DNA from: Kineothrix sp. MSJ-39
Lineage (GTDB): Bacteria > Bacillota > Clostridia > Lachnospirales > Lachnospiraceae
Length of the DNA: 64,000 bases
Assembly (NCBI RefSeq): GCF_018917935.1
Contig: NZ_JAHLPN010000001.1
Location: 186,001-250,000 of the forward strand
Direction: 5' to 3'
A program made the translations under genes and the position numbers. This document shows, one piece after another, positions 17,827 to 28,198 of the stretch; within the stretch, counting starts at the first letter, position 1, and every line of letters starts with the position of its first letter. The notes beneath the pieces are model-generated. The model saw only the letters and a program-made list of their open reading frames with translations, was not told the DNA's origin and searched no databases.

Positions 17827-18936
17827 ATGAAAACAGTCAGTTCTTTGCTTTCCCCAAGGCTCTGTTCTTATCCTCTCTCCCTGATCGGACATTTAGAGGA
17901 TATTTTATTTGTCGATATAGAAACAACCGGTTTTACCGCACGCAGCTCCTGTCTTTACCTGATCGGTGCTATTTATTTTGAAAAAGACCAGATCCATCTG
18001 ATGCAGTTTTTTGCCGAGAAAAAAGAGGAAGAAGTCGATGTGCTGAAAGCGTTCCTTGCCCTGTGCCAGAATCATTCCATTCTGGTGCATTATAATGGTA
18101 ATAATTTCGACATTCCGTATATGAAACAGAAATGTGCGCAGTACCATCTGCGGGAACCGTTTTCCCATATGACAGGTGTGGATATTTACAAGCGGATCAT
18201 GCCATACAAAAAGCTGCTTGGACTCGAAAATGTCAAACAAAAGACTGTAGAACAGTTTATGGGGATCAAGCGTGACGACCAGTATAATGGCGGAGAACTG
18301 ATCCAGATTTACGAGGACTATGTCAAATCGCCCCTTCCATCCGATCTTGATCTTCTGCTGTTACACAATGCAGACGATATGAAGGGCATGTTTTCCATTC
18401 TTCCCGTACTGACATATTCGGATATGTTCACCCATCCTTTCAAGGTAGTGAAGGTGCAGTCCAATAAATATGAAGATATGAATGGAGACACCCGGACAGA
18501 AGTGCTGATGAAGATCCGTTTTCCGTTCCTGTTTCCGAAACAGGTCACTTTTACGGGAAACGGCTGCAGATTCCGGGCAGAAGAAAATGAAGGCTACCTG
18601 AAGGTGCCTGTTGTATATGGCAGCATGAAATACTTCTACAGCAACTATAAAGATTACTATTATCTGCCTGCAGAAGACACTGCCATGCATAAATCGGTAG
18701 CTTCCTTTGTTGACCCGCAGTTCCGCGAGCCAGCCAAGGCAAGTACCTGCTATACCAGAAAAGAAGGGGCTTTCCTGCCGCAGTGGGATATCATATTCAG
18801 CCCTGTTTTTAAGGCGGAATATGGTGATAAGATCTGTTACTTCGAGCTGACGGAAGCGATCAAACGCTCTCCCACCGAATTTGGTAAATATGCATATCAC
18901 ATACTGGATATGCTCGTACATGGATTCGCTAAATAA
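17827..18936 (+). CDS. YprB-like DEDD-type exonuclease (RNase H fold)
   Basis: 369 residues from the ATG at 17827, after AGAAAGGAAATATAT. The N-terminal half is the RNase_H_2 domain of YprB: ILFVDIETTGF (first Asp and Glu), LVHYNGNNFDIPYM (second Asp), and LLLHNADDMKGM (last Asp pair). The C-terminal part, about 180 residues, has no motif I recognise. Related Firmicutes proteins are predicted nucleic-acid exonucleases whose target is unknown. It is monocistronic, with an extended -10 (TGCTATACT) about 55 bases upstream, and converges with cheR across 15 bases. Confidence 0.85.
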   Translation: MKTVSSLLSPRLCSYPLSLIGHLEDILFVDIETTGFTARSSCLYLIGAIYFEKDQIHLMQFFAEKKEEEVDVLKAFLALCQNHSILVHYNGNNFDIPYMKQKCAQYHLREPFSHMTGVDIYKRIMPYKKLLGLENVKQKTVEQFMGIKRDDQYNGGELIQIYEDYVKSPLPSDLDLLLLHNADDMKGMFSILPVLTYSDMFTHPFKVVKVQSNKYEDMNGDTRTEVLMKIRFPFLFPKQVTFTGNGCRFRAEENEGYLKVPVVYGSMKYFYSNYKDYYYLPAEDTAMHKSVASFVDPQFREPAKASTCYTRKEGAFLPQWDIIFSPVFKAEYGDKICYFELTEAIKRSPTEFGKYAYHILDMLVHGFAK

Positions 18937-18951
18937 TCCCGAATTTTATAC

Positions 18952-19731
18952 TTATTTATTCTTTCCATAGAAAAATGAATTCATCCGATAATATCCCATA
19001 TCTTTATACTGGATGATCTGCTCGGTACTGCCAATAAACAGACACCCCTCCGGCGCAAGCGATTTACTGAACCTTGCAAATACTTCTTCTTTCGCTTCTT
19101 CCGTAAAGTAGATCAGCACATTTCTGCATACGATCAGATGACACTGCGCCGGATACTCATCTTTCAGCAGATTATGCTGTCTGAATTCCACACAGTCCTT
19201 GATCTCCTGCGCGATCTGATAGGAAGCTCCCACCTTTGTAAAAAAACGTCTTTTCAGATCATCAGGAACAGATGCAATGCTCTTTTCCGCATACAGCCCA
19301 ACCTTTGCCTTCGCGATCACCTGCTTATCAATATCCGTCGCCAGAATATGGATATGGGAAAGCGGCATATGTCTGGAAAGTGCCATGACAAGCGAATATG
19401 GCTCATCCCCAGTAGAACAGGCAGCACTCCATATCTTCAGATCTTTTCCAAACCGCTTAATCAAAGCAGGAATAACTTCCTTATCCAAAAGTTCCCACTG
19501 ATCCGGATTGCGGTAAAACTCGGATACGTTGATCGTCAGATAATTGACAAATTCTTCAAACCGCACCTGATCTGCCTGCAGACATTTGACATAATTTTCA
19601 TAACCGACGATCCCGTTTTTAGAGATCAGCGTGTCGATCCTGCGCTTCATCTGCTTTTCCTTATACGCATTCAGATCTATTTTTGTCAGCTTATATACTT
19701 CTTTTTTAAAGTATTCGTAATCATATACCAT
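18952..19731 (-). CDS. cheR: CheR-type protein-glutamate methyltransferase
   Basis: 259 residues from the ATG at 19729-19731, 7 bases after GGGGAG. CheR methylates Glu residues of chemoreceptors with S-adenosylmethionine to set receptor adaptation. The N-terminal helical domain leads to TINVSEFYRNPDQW, the SAM-binding loop WSAACSTGDEPYS, ILATDID, and CHLIVCRNVLIYF. C-terminal SLAPEGCLFIGSTEQI is typical. No other chemotaxis gene is in the window, so it is an isolated member and only suggests a motile lineage. Confidence 0.93.
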   Translation of the reverse strand: MVYDYEYFKKEVYKLTKIDLNAYKEKQMKRRIDTLISKNGIVGYENYVKCLQADQVRFEEFVNYLTINVSEFYRNPDQWELLDKEVIPALIKRFGKDLKIWSAACSTGDEPYSLVMALSRHMPLSHIHILATDIDKQVIAKAKVGLYAEKSIASVPDDLKRRFFTKVGASYQIAQEIKDCVEFRQHNLLKDEYPAQCHLIVCRNVLIYFTEEAKEEVFARFSKSLAPEGCLFIGSTEQIIQYKDMGYYRMNSFFYGKNK

Positions 19732-19749
19732 TGTTTTACTCCCCAAAAG

Positions 19750-19781
19750 AAAAAACAGGCTGCATGTGAAAACATACAGCC
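19750..19781 (-). terminator. Terminator downstream of rpsA
   Basis: On the minus strand GGCTGTATG, a short loop, CATGCAGCC and TGTTTTTTC form a stem with a T-run, between the rpsA stop and the cheR start. Confidence 0.75.
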
Positions 19782-19814
19782 CATAAGTATTTTATGCCAT
19801 TCTGTTTTACAGAA

Positions 19815-20963
19815 CTATTCTTCTTTTTCTGCCTCTGCTGCAATTACTGCATCGATGTCTACAGATACAACGTCTGCATCTTCAGCCTCTTCTGCTTTTT
19901 CTTCCGGCTGAGGAGCTGTTAAAGCTTTGATGCTTAAGCTGATCTTCTTATCTTCTGCATTGAAATCAACAACCTTAGCTGTTACTTCCTGACCAACCTG
20001 TAATACATCTGAAGGCTTCTCGATATGATCTTTAGAGATCTGAGAAACATGTAACAGAGCATCTACACCAGGCTCCAGTTCTACGAAAGCACCAAAGTCT
20101 GTCATTCTTGCAACTTTACCTGTTACAACATTGCCTACAGCATATTTGCTTTCAGCATCTTTCCAAGGGTTTGTATCATCGAATTTCAGACTGAGCGCGA
20201 TCTTTGTACCATCGATATCTTTGATCAGTGCTTTTACCTGATCGCCAACCTTGAATACCTTCTTCGGATTTTCAACATGTCCCCATGACATTTCTGAGAT
20301 ATGAAGAAGTCCGTCTGCTCCGCCAAGATCAATGAATACACCGAAATCTGTTACATTCTTAACAGTTCCTTCTACAACATCACCAACATGGATCTTTGCA
20401 AAGAGCTCTTTCTGTGCTTCCAGCTTCTTAGCAACCATAAGCTGCTTGCGGTCACCGATGTAACGACGTCTCTTTGGATTGTACTCGCTGATCACGAATT
20501 CGATTTCCTGACCTGCATATTTTGTCAGGTCTTTCTCATATACATTGGAAACAAGGCTTGCAGGAATGAAGATTCTGACTTCATCAACAACAACGCTTAA
20601 ACCGCCGTCCAGTACCTGTGTTACTTTTGCCTTTAATACTTCCTTATTATTGTATGCTTCTTCGATTCTCTTATTACCCTTTTCAAGAGCCAGTCTCTTG
20701 TAGGAAAGGATGACCTGTCCTTCACCATCATTTACTTTAACAACCTTAACTTCCATCTTGTCGCCAGGCTTCAGTACTGTTGTCAGGTCAACATTTGGCT
20801 CGTTTGTGTATTCGCTTCTTGAAAGAATACCGTCTGACTTGTATCCGATATTTAAGATCGCTTCATCAGCTTTTACATCGATTACTGTACCCTCGACTAC
20901 CTCTCCGTTATGAATTGTTTTAAATGATTCTTCTAACATTTGTTCAAAAGTTAATTCTGACAT
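19815..20963 (-). CDS. rpsA: S1 RNA-binding-domain protein (ribosomal protein S1 homologue)
   Basis: 382 residues from the ATG at 20961-20963, after TTGAGGAGGTTCAAAATT. Four S1 domains are visible: GEVVEGTVIDVKADEAILNI, KAKVTQVLDGGLSVVVDEVR, GDVVEGTVKNVTDFGVFIDL and GNVVTGKVARMTDFGAFVEL; the tail is Glu-rich and acidic. Low-GC Firmicutes S1 homologues bind mRNA or ribosomes but lack the six-domain layout of E. coli S1, so a general RNA-binding role is safer than 'ribosomal protein'. The gene overlaps the end of ispH by 20 bases out of frame. In many Clostridia these two are fused. Confidence 0.93.
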   Translation of the reverse strand: MSELTFEQMLEESFKTIHNGEVVEGTVIDVKADEAILNIGYKSDGILSRSEYTNEPNVDLTTVLKPGDKMEVKVVKVNDGEGQVILSYKRLALEKGNKRIEEAYNNKEVLKAKVTQVLDGGLSVVVDEVRIFIPASLVSNVYEKDLTKYAGQEIEFVISEYNPKRRRYIGDRKQLMVAKKLEAQKELFAKIHVGDVVEGTVKNVTDFGVFIDLGGADGLLHISEMSWGHVENPKKVFKVGDQVKALIKDIDGTKIALSLKFDDTNPWKDAESKYAVGNVVTGKVARMTDFGAFVELEPGVDALLHVSQISKDHIEKPSDVLQVGQEVTAKVVDFNAEDKKISLSIKALTAPQPEEKAEEAEDADVVSVDIDAVIAAEAEKEE

Positions 20964-21792
20964 AATTTTGAACCTCCTCAATTATATTATTCGGGGTAGA
21001 CGCCCCAGCGGTAATTCCCACCAGTTTCGCTGATTTAGGTATTTCTAAATGCAAGTCGTCCAGTGTTTGTATAAAATAAGTGCGCTCACATTCCTTTTGA
21101 CAGATCTCGTAAAGCTTGCGGGTATTGGAACTGTGAGTACCGCCTATCACTATCATTATATCAACACGCTGTGCAATTTCGCGGGCTTCCTTCTGCCGGA
21201 CTTCCGTCGCATTGCAAATCGTGTTCACAACAATTACATCATAACCTTTTTTCTGAAAAATTTCAACTAAATCTTGAAATTTATTGTAGTTAAATGTCGT
21301 TTGCGACACAATACAAAGTTTTTCTTCCGGATTTGCTTTAAAATTCTCCGCTTCCTCTATGGATTCGATGACTACAGGCTCCGTCAAGCTCCAGCCGCAG
21401 ATGCCTTCCACTTCCGGATGATTCCGGTTTCCGATGATAATGATCCGCCGTCCGTCTGCACTTTCTTTTTCTACGATCCGGTGTATCTTTTTCACAAACG
21501 GACAGGTAGCATCCACGCAGTGCAGTCCCTTTTCCGTAATCGCATCGTTGATCCTGCGTTCCACTCCGTGGGAGCGGATCACAACCGTTCCTTCCGTCAG
21601 TGCATCAAGCTCTGCTTCGTTTTCGAGCACAGTCACACCTTTCTGTTCCAGATCCCGTACCACTTCTTCATTGTGGATGATCGGCCCGTATGTGTAGATC
21701 TTACCGCCTGCTGCAGTCTGTTCATAAACAGTATCTACCGCCCGCTTCACGCCAAAGCAGAAGCCGGCAGATTTTGCAAGTATTACTTCCAT
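20944..21792 (-). CDS. ispH: 4-hydroxy-3-methylbut-2-enyl diphosphate reductase
   Basis: 282 residues. IspH is the last enzyme of the MEP isoprenoid pathway and makes IPP and DMAPP. Its three cluster cysteines are in AGFCFGVKRAVD, VDATCPFVKKIH and VVNTICNATEVRQ; GNRNHPEVEGICGW, GGTHSSNTRKLYEICQ and GITAGASTPNNIIEEV are further family blocks. Its 3' end contains the ribosome binding site of rpsA and overlaps that gene by 20 bases. Part of the FAD-oxidoreductase/cmk/ispH/rpsA order common in Clostridia. Confidence 0.97.
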   Translation of the reverse strand: MEVILAKSAGFCFGVKRAVDTVYEQTAAGGKIYTYGPIIHNEEVVRDLEQKGVTVLENEAELDALTEGTVVIRSHGVERRINDAITEKGLHCVDATCPFVKKIHRIVEKESADGRRIIIIGNRNHPEVEGICGWSLTEPVVIESIEEAENFKANPEEKLCIVSQTTFNYNKFQDLVEIFQKKGYDVIVVNTICNATEVRQKEAREIAQRVDIMIVIGGTHSSNTRKLYEICQKECERTYFIQTLDDLHLEIPKSAKLVGITAGASTPNNIIEEVQNYVRINF

Positions 21793-21865
21793 ATTAAACG
21801 CTTACCGATATGTCCTTTCTTTTCTATTCCGATCTTGGCCGGATCCATTTGTATCCTGCCAAAGA

Positions 21866-22528
21866 TCAATCCTTATGGATCAGATTGCAGATCGCATCCA
21901 CAACCTGCTCGATCGTCATATCCGAAGAATCCAGAAGCTGCGCATCCTCCGCCTGTTTCAGCGGTGCGTGTTCTCTTGTCATATCCCTGTGATCGCGCTC
22001 TTTGATCTCTGCCTCGATCTGATCTAAGTCACAGCTTTCGCCTTTTGCAACAAGCTCCTTATATCTTCTTTGGGCACGGACTCTGGCTGATGCTGTCAGA
22101 TATACTTTGACATCCGCGTGTGGCAGCACACAGGTACCGATATCTCTGCCGTCCATGATCACATCATTTTCATCGGCAAGTTTCTGCTGCAGATGCAGAA
22201 GTCTTGCACGTACCTGTGGATTCGCACTGCTGACAGACGCCATCGCACTGACCTGCGGGGTACGGATCAGACCGTTGACATTTTCTCCGTTTAACAGAAC
22301 AATCTGTTCCCCGTCAACATACTGAATGGAAATATCAGCCGTTTCACTTGCCTTTGCGATTGCTTCCGCATCCTTTGTATCCACGTTGCTTCTGATCATA
22401 TGAAGTGCCATGGCACGATACATCGCGCCCGTGTCCACATAAATAAATCCTTTGTTTTTTGCGACCTGTCTTGCGATCGTGCTTTTGCCCGCTCCCGCAG
22501 GCCCGTCGATTGCTACCTGATAACTCAT
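21866..22528 (-). CDS. cmk: Cytidylate kinase
   Basis: 220 residues, start ATG after AGAAAGGGAGAAAACT. It phosphorylates CMP and dCMP. IDGPAGAGKSTIARQVA is the P-loop, YVDTGAMYRAMA the substrate-binding segment, VIMDGRDIGTCVLP the CMP-binding block and RDHRDMTREHAPLKQAEDAQ the lid region. It lies 73 bases before ispH and 15 bases after the FAD-oxidoreductase gene. Confidence 0.97.
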   Translation of the reverse strand: MSYQVAIDGPAGAGKSTIARQVAKNKGFIYVDTGAMYRAMALHMIRSNVDTKDAEAIAKASETADISIQYVDGEQIVLLNGENVNGLIRTPQVSAMASVSSANPQVRARLLHLQQKLADENDVIMDGRDIGTCVLPHADVKVYLTASARVRAQRRYKELVAKGESCDLDQIEAEIKERDHRDMTREHAPLKQAEDAQLLDSSDMTIEQVVDAICNLIHKD

Positions 22529-22543
22529 AGTTTTCTCCCTTTC

Positions 22544-23824
22544 TTACACTTCTGTTATATTCTGATTTCCTGCAATATAGGCAGTTGACCATGCGATCTG
22601 CAGATTAAATCCACCTGTAAGCGCATCTACATCCATACATTCTCCTGCCAGATACAGATTTTTTACCCGTTTTGATTCCATCGTGGATGGATTGATCTCT
22701 TTGACGGAAATACCGCCCTGTGTGATGATCGCTTCTTTAAAATCCGCTGTGCCCGTGATCGTCAGCGGAACTGCCTTCAATATCTGCACCATTTTCAGCC
22801 TCTGTTCCCTTGTCAGGGCATCTCCTTTTTCATAAGGTGAGATCTCTGCCAGTGCCAGAACCTCGGGAAGAAGCCTTGCAGGCAATAATCCTGCCAGTGC
22901 ATTTCCGATCTGCTTATGCAGATTTTCGGAAAGATCCCGCAGGATCCGCTTGTCCAGCTGTTCCGGTGAAAGTGCCGGTTTCAGATCAATATATAGCTGC
23001 ATCGGCTGTTTTTGGAGTTTCTTTACGATCTGGCTGCTGGCACTTAAGATCAATGGGCCGCTCACGCCGTAATGGGTAAACAGCATTTCACCAAAGCCCT
23101 GATACAGCTTTTTCTTCCCATTGCAGATCGTGACTTCCACGTTTTTGAGTGCAAGCCCCATCAGCTCGTGGCACCATGTTTCCTGTGTTTTTAAAGGTAC
23201 AAGTGCCGGATACAGCTCTGTCACCTTATGTCCCGCAGCCTGTGCCATGGAAAGCCCGCTTCCGTTTGCACCGGTCAGCGGATAGGAAACACCGCCTGTT
23301 GCCAGGATCACGCGATCTGCTTTTTCCTTTTTGCCATCCGATAGGATAATGCCCAGGCACTTTTTCGTCGGTTCCTTTTTCGGATTGATGAGCTCCTGAT
23401 TTGGCAGATCTTCCGTCCACAGTGTTTTTACCGGACTGCCCAGACAGATCTTCACCGAAAGACGTCTAAGCTCATATTCCAGTGCCCGGATGATATCCGA
23501 AGAATGATCACTCTGCGGAAATACCCGGTTTCCACGCTCCACCTTCAATCTGACACCGAGCTGTTCAAAAAATGCCATACAGTCCTGTGCATTAAAATCA
23601 TAAAAGGCACTGTATAAAAACTTGGGATTGGAGATCACATTTGCCAAAAGTTCCTCCGGCGGCGCATCATTTGTGACATTGCATCTGCCTTTGCCTGTGA
23701 TAAAAAGCTTTTTGCCCAGTTTTTCGTTTTGTTCATATAAGGTAACTTCCTGCCCGTTTCTTGCTGCAAAGACAGCCGCCATCATACCGGCAGCACCGCC
23801 ACCTATCACAATCGTTTTATTCAT
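22544..23824 (-). CDS. HI0933/YhiN-family FAD-dependent oxidoreductase
   Basis: 426 residues, start ATG after AAAGGATTCTT. KTIVIGGGAAGMMAAVFAAR is the FAD dinucleotide loop; GRCNVTN near residue 48 and LATGGVSYPLTGANGSG are HI0933-family blocks, and the C-terminal YLAGECMDVDALTGGFNLQI closes the FAD site. Relatives include BaiN, a bile-acid-pathway flavoprotein of gut Clostridia, and proteins named aminoacetone oxidase-like; the substrate here is unknown. First gene of the cmk/ispH/rpsA cluster, overlapping the RpiR regulator gene by 8 bases. Confidence 0.88.
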   Translation of the reverse strand: MNKTIVIGGGAAGMMAAVFAARNGQEVTLYEQNEKLGKKLFITGKGRCNVTNDAPPEELLANVISNPKFLYSAFYDFNAQDCMAFFEQLGVRLKVERGNRVFPQSDHSSDIIRALEYELRRLSVKICLGSPVKTLWTEDLPNQELINPKKEPTKKCLGIILSDGKKEKADRVILATGGVSYPLTGANGSGLSMAQAAGHKVTELYPALVPLKTQETWCHELMGLALKNVEVTICNGKKKLYQGFGEMLFTHYGVSGPLILSASSQIVKKLQKQPMQLYIDLKPALSPEQLDKRILRDLSENLHKQIGNALAGLLPARLLPEVLALAEISPYEKGDALTREQRLKMVQILKAVPLTITGTADFKEAIITQGGISVKEINPSTMESKRVKNLYLAGECMDVDALTGGFNLQIAWSTAYIAGNQNITEV

Positions 23825-24743
23825 AAGAATCCTTTACAAGTGCATTATCCTGCACCGGTTTGTTATCTATAAAGTCAATTTCATCATTCAGATAAACCTG
23901 ATAATTTGCCCATACTTCCTCTAAATCCTTCAGATTCTTGCTTGCCTGCTCCGGTGCTTTGACACAAAGTGCCACAACCAGCGCATTGATCACACTGAGC
24001 GGCGCAACGAGAGAATCGACAATAGAAACCATGTCGCTTCTTGCCAGCAGATTACAGGAGGAATACAGATTCATCGGAGAATGCACGCTGTCCGTAATCG
24101 TAATGACTTTTGCATTCCGGTCATTTGCAAACTCCATTGCTTTGAGTGTACGCATGGAATACCGCGGGAAACTGATGCCGATCACGACATCCTCATCGCT
24201 GACGCGGATCATCTGCTCAAACAGTTCTGTCGTGGAAGTTGTTTTCAGCTGCATGACATCGCCGCGGATCATAGAAAGATAAAAGCTCAGGAAGCTCGCA
24301 AGCGGCTCACAGCTCCGCAGACCTATCACATATACATGCTTTGCCTCTAAAATACTGCTGACCGCAGTCTCAAACGCTGCTGGATCCAGATTGTGGATCG
24401 TATCTTCCATTTTTTCGATATCCGCCTGGATCACAGACGTTAAGATCTCAGACTGGGAACTGTTTCCGTATTTGGCTCCCATGCGCTGCAGGCTGTTCCA
24501 TTTTCCCTTTACCCATTCTTCCAGTGCTTTCTGGAATTCCGGATAACCGTCATATCCAAGTCCCGCTGCAAACCGGACTACCGTGGACTCACTGATCCCG
24601 ATCTCTTTTCCAAGCGTCGCCGCCGTCATAAATACAGCCGTATCATAGTGATCCATAATATAGGAAGCGATCTTTTTATGGCTTTTGCTCATCTGTGCAA
24701 AATTCTGATTCATCCTTGTCACGATATCGTTTCTGTCTTCCAT
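23817..24743 (-). CDS. MurR/RpiR-family transcriptional regulator
   Basis: 308 residues. The N-terminal HTH domain (residues 1-80) includes KIASYIMDHYDTAVFMTAAT and ISESTVVRFAAGLGYDGYPE; the C-terminal SIS domain includes VYVIGLRSCEPLASFLSFYL and DVVIGISFPRYSMRTLKAME, which would bind a phosphosugar. Such regulators control amino-sugar or sugar-phosphate genes. No sugar operon is adjacent; the gene overlaps the FAD-oxidoreductase gene downstream by 8 bases, so the two are co-transcribed. Target unknown. Confidence 0.9.
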   Translation of the reverse strand: MEDRNDIVTRMNQNFAQMSKSHKKIASYIMDHYDTAVFMTAATLGKEIGISESTVVRFAAGLGYDGYPEFQKALEEWVKGKWNSLQRMGAKYGNSSQSEILTSVIQADIEKMEDTIHNLDPAAFETAVSSILEAKHVYVIGLRSCEPLASFLSFYLSMIRGDVMQLKTTSTTELFEQMIRVSDEDVVIGISFPRYSMRTLKAMEFANDRNAKVITITDSVHSPMNLYSSCNLLARSDMVSIVDSLVAPLSVINALVVALCVKAPEQASKNLKDLEEVWANYQVYLNDEIDFIDNKPVQDNALVKDSYE

Positions 24744-24782
24744 GCTCTGTTCCTTCCCAATTCATATTCCGATGCGGTGTCA

Positions 24783-25334
24783 TCAAACATTCTTTTCATA
24801 GCTTTCCAGAAGCAGTCTCTTTGTTTCCGCTTCCGGCAGATCATAATCTCCCGTGATCGTCATACAGGCTGCGCCATGGATAAAGATCCACATTTTCATA
24901 AACAGTTCTCCCGGATCCTTCGCGCCCGCCTCCTGTGCTCTTGCGATCTCCGCTTTAAACTTGCCGTCCTGTCCGTTCAAAAGCTCATACAGGCTCTGTC
25001 CGTATCTTTCCTTGGATAAAAACAAAGTCCGAAACAGTGCAGGCTCCTTCAGCGCAAAGCTGATATAGGCCAGTCCAAAATTCACAAACGGCTTTTCTGC
25101 CGGTCTGTCCTTCATAAACGCCTGATAAAAATCTGTATAATAAGCGATCGCCATTGCAAACGCTTCCTCATGCAGCTCATTCATATTTTCATAAATGCGG
25201 AAAATAGGCTGTGTCGAACAACCTGTCTTATCTGCCAGTCTTCTGGCTGTCAGCCCGTCCATGCCTTCTTCGCGCATGATCGCAAACGCCGCATTTTTTA
25301 CCATTTCTTTCGTCACACTGATCTTTCTTGCCAT
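24783..25334 (-). CDS. TetR/AcrR-family transcriptional regulator
   Basis: 183 residues from the ATG at 25332-25334, 8 bases after GAGAGG; a GTG 3 codons upstream lies too close to that site. The HTH is in residues about 5-50: SVTKEMVKNAAFAIMREEGM, then LTARRLADKTGCSTQPIFRI. The C-terminal ligand-binding part is helical and weakly conserved (TetR_C-type). Ligand and targets are unknown. A palindrome in its own promoter suggests autoregulation. Confidence 0.9.
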   Translation of the reverse strand: MARKISVTKEMVKNAAFAIMREEGMDGLTARRLADKTGCSTQPIFRIYENMNELHEEAFAMAIAYYTDFYQAFMKDRPAEKPFVNFGLAYISFALKEPALFRTLFLSKERYGQSLYELLNGQDGKFKAEIARAQEAGAKDPGELFMKMWIFIHGAACMTITGDYDLPEAETKRLLLESYEKNV

Positions 25335-25428
25335 ACCAGACACCTCTCATCTTCCTGTAAACCCAATCTGCCCAAACAAATCTGTGCTCCGCTCTCCCTG
25401 TCAGAACACATAAATAACATCTTATATT

Positions 25429-25442
25429 ATAACACTTGTTAT
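25429..25442. promoter_or_regulatory. Palindrome over the -10 of the TetR gene, likely operator
   Basis: ATAACACTTGTTAT is a perfect inverted repeat (ATAACA-CT-TGTTAT). It overlaps a minus-strand TATAAT at 25426-25431, about 95 bases before the TetR start. Position and symmetry fit an autoregulatory site; binding is inferred. Confidence 0.45.
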
Positions 25443-25502
25443 TGTAGATGATATTTTGAGGGTTGTCAATGGAGAAAGGTTGGAAAACCTTGTTTTAAGC
25501 AT

Positions 25503-25538
25503 AAAAAAGAACAGCCCCACATGCACAGGGCTGTTCTC
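25503..25538 (-). terminator. Terminator downstream of eno
   Basis: AGAACAGCCC and GGGCTGTTCT pair around a 10-base loop, followed on the minus strand by TTTTTT. It lies about 80 bases past the eno stop. Confidence 0.88.
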
Positions 25539-25618
25539 TGCCTCCGCCATCTCCAGAGGAGATCGTAACCGGCTGAGGCTTTGTAAATAAAATGAAGTAT
25601 GAAAAAATATGTGGTAGC

Positions 25619-26986
<1,368 letters not shown>

Positions 26987-27029
26987 TCAGCAGTGATACA
27001 AATTGAGGGTTCCACATGATTTATTCTAT

Positions 27030-27045
27030 GTTAGTTAATTCTAAC
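27030..27045. promoter_or_regulatory. DtxR-like palindrome upstream of eno
   Basis: GTTAG-TTAATT-CTAAC is a perfect inverted repeat in the 186-base gap between the flavodoxin gene and eno. It closely matches GGTTAG-TTATTC-CTAACC at 28199-28216 in front of the flavodoxin operon. Both resemble the TTAGGTTAG/CTAACCTAA half-sites of DtxR/IdeR metal repressors. Confidence 0.5.
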
Positions 27046-27106
27046 CGATATGATAATATACAAACTGCCTATTAACAATAAGGCTAATTTATAGGATATC
27101 CTTTCT

Positions 27107-27535
27107 CTAAGAGGCGAGCTGCTTACCAAGTTCTCTACACTCTTCCAAAGCTTCTTCGTCCGGTGTTTCATTACAAATCAGTCCTTCCCCGCCTACGATC
27201 TCGGCGCCGGCACTCTGCATACGTTCTGTCCAATCACGCATCCACTGTCCGTCTCCCCAGCCGTAGGATCCAAATAATGCGATCTTCTTTCCTTTTGCAA
27301 ATGTTTCAACAGCCATCACAAACGGCTCCATTTCACTTTCTTCCAGCACTTCCGCGCCCATTGCAGGACAGCCGAGTGCAAATGCAGCTTCATCTTTCAA
27401 TGCATCTGCCGGAATTTCACTGACAAATACAAGCTCCGGTGTTTTTCCTGCTGCTGTGATACCTTCTGCAACTGCCTGTGCCATTGCCTGTGTGTTGCCG
27501 CTCTGTGTCCAGAATACTACGTAAATCTTATCCAT
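27107..27535 (-). CDS. Flavodoxin
   Basis: 142 residues from the ATG at 27533-27535, after GGAAAGGAAATAAA. KIYVVFWTQSGNTQAMAQAV holds the FMN phosphate loop (usual form T-x-T-G-N-T, here TQSGNT); ALGCPAMGAEVLEESEMEPF and IALFGSYGWGDGQWMRDWTE hold the two isoalloxazine loops. Short-chain flavodoxin that can replace ferredoxin when iron is scarce. It follows the DUF3793 gene by 39 bases, behind an apparently iron-responsive promoter. Confidence 0.94.
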   Translation of the reverse strand: MDKIYVVFWTQSGNTQAMAQAVAEGITAAGKTPELVFVSEIPADALKDEAAFALGCPAMGAEVLEESEMEPFVMAVETFAKGKKIALFGSYGWGDGQWMRDWTERMQSAGAEIVGGEGLICNETPDEEALEECRELGKQLAS

Positions 27536-27574
27536 TTTATTTCCTTTCCGGGTCAAGCCCTGTCAAACTTTAGA

Positions 27575-28177
27575 TTAACTACAAACACTTATGATTTCTT
27601 TCATCCCGATCCCGCAGGATAAGAGATGAATGAGGCTTTCTTTTGCATATTCGAATCGGTCAAACAATGCTTTCTTTGCTTCCGGATCTTTATAAACTTT
27701 CCAGTAGCCTGTATATAAGCTGTTTTTTCCCTGCTGTGACACAAATCCTTCCACGTCTTCCGGCGGATATCCGAGGATCAGTCCCAGCTCGTGCGGAAAA
27801 TCCTTCTTTTCCAGCATATATTTCTGATACCGTCTGCGACAGGTATCTAAAATACAATCCGGTGCCACATGGTCATATCCAAATCTGGCAAGAAGCTCTG
27901 CCACTTCTTTCTGATGTAGATAGCTTATAAGCTGTTTCTCCTGATATAACAGGAAAAGCACTCTGCCATCCAGAAATCCCATCTGATAAACGGATATGCC
28001 GCTGTTTTCCAAAATGTCATACATCGCTTTGTAATCATCCAGCCTGATGCTGAACAGATTGGAAATCTTCAATCCGGTGATCAGCGGTGCACATTGCATT
28101 GCCAGCTCAACTTCTACCTGATTGGTACTTTCTTCCATCGACATCTGCTTCAGAATTTTCCAGGTATCCCGACTCAA
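27575..28177 (-). CDS. DUF3793 family protein, flavodoxin partner
   Basis: 200 residues. The start is a TTG at 28175-28177, 7 bases after AAAGGAGG; the next ATG is 11 codons inside. Family marks: ELAMQCAPLITGLKISNLFS near the N-terminus, and FPHELGLILGYPPEDVEGFV with SLYTGYWKVYKDPEAKKALF. DUF3793 proteins of Clostridia often stand beside flavodoxin genes and iron-transport operons; their biochemical role is not established. Promoter and operator are just upstream. Confidence 0.88.
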   Translation of the reverse strand: MSRDTWKILKQMSMEESTNQVEVELAMQCAPLITGLKISNLFSIRLDDYKAMYDILENSGISVYQMGFLDGRVLFLLYQEKQLISYLHQKEVAELLARFGYDHVAPDCILDTCRRRYQKYMLEKKDFPHELGLILGYPPEDVEGFVSQQGKNSLYTGYWKVYKDPEAKKALFDRFEYAKESLIHLLSCGIGMKEIISVCS

Positions 28178-28198
28178 ATCACAGCCTCCTTTCTTATT

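Noticed and set aside
20944-20963. Programmed frameshift making an IspH-S1 fusion
   Set aside because: The overlap has no clear slippery heptamer with a downstream stem, and rpsA has a full ribosome binding site.
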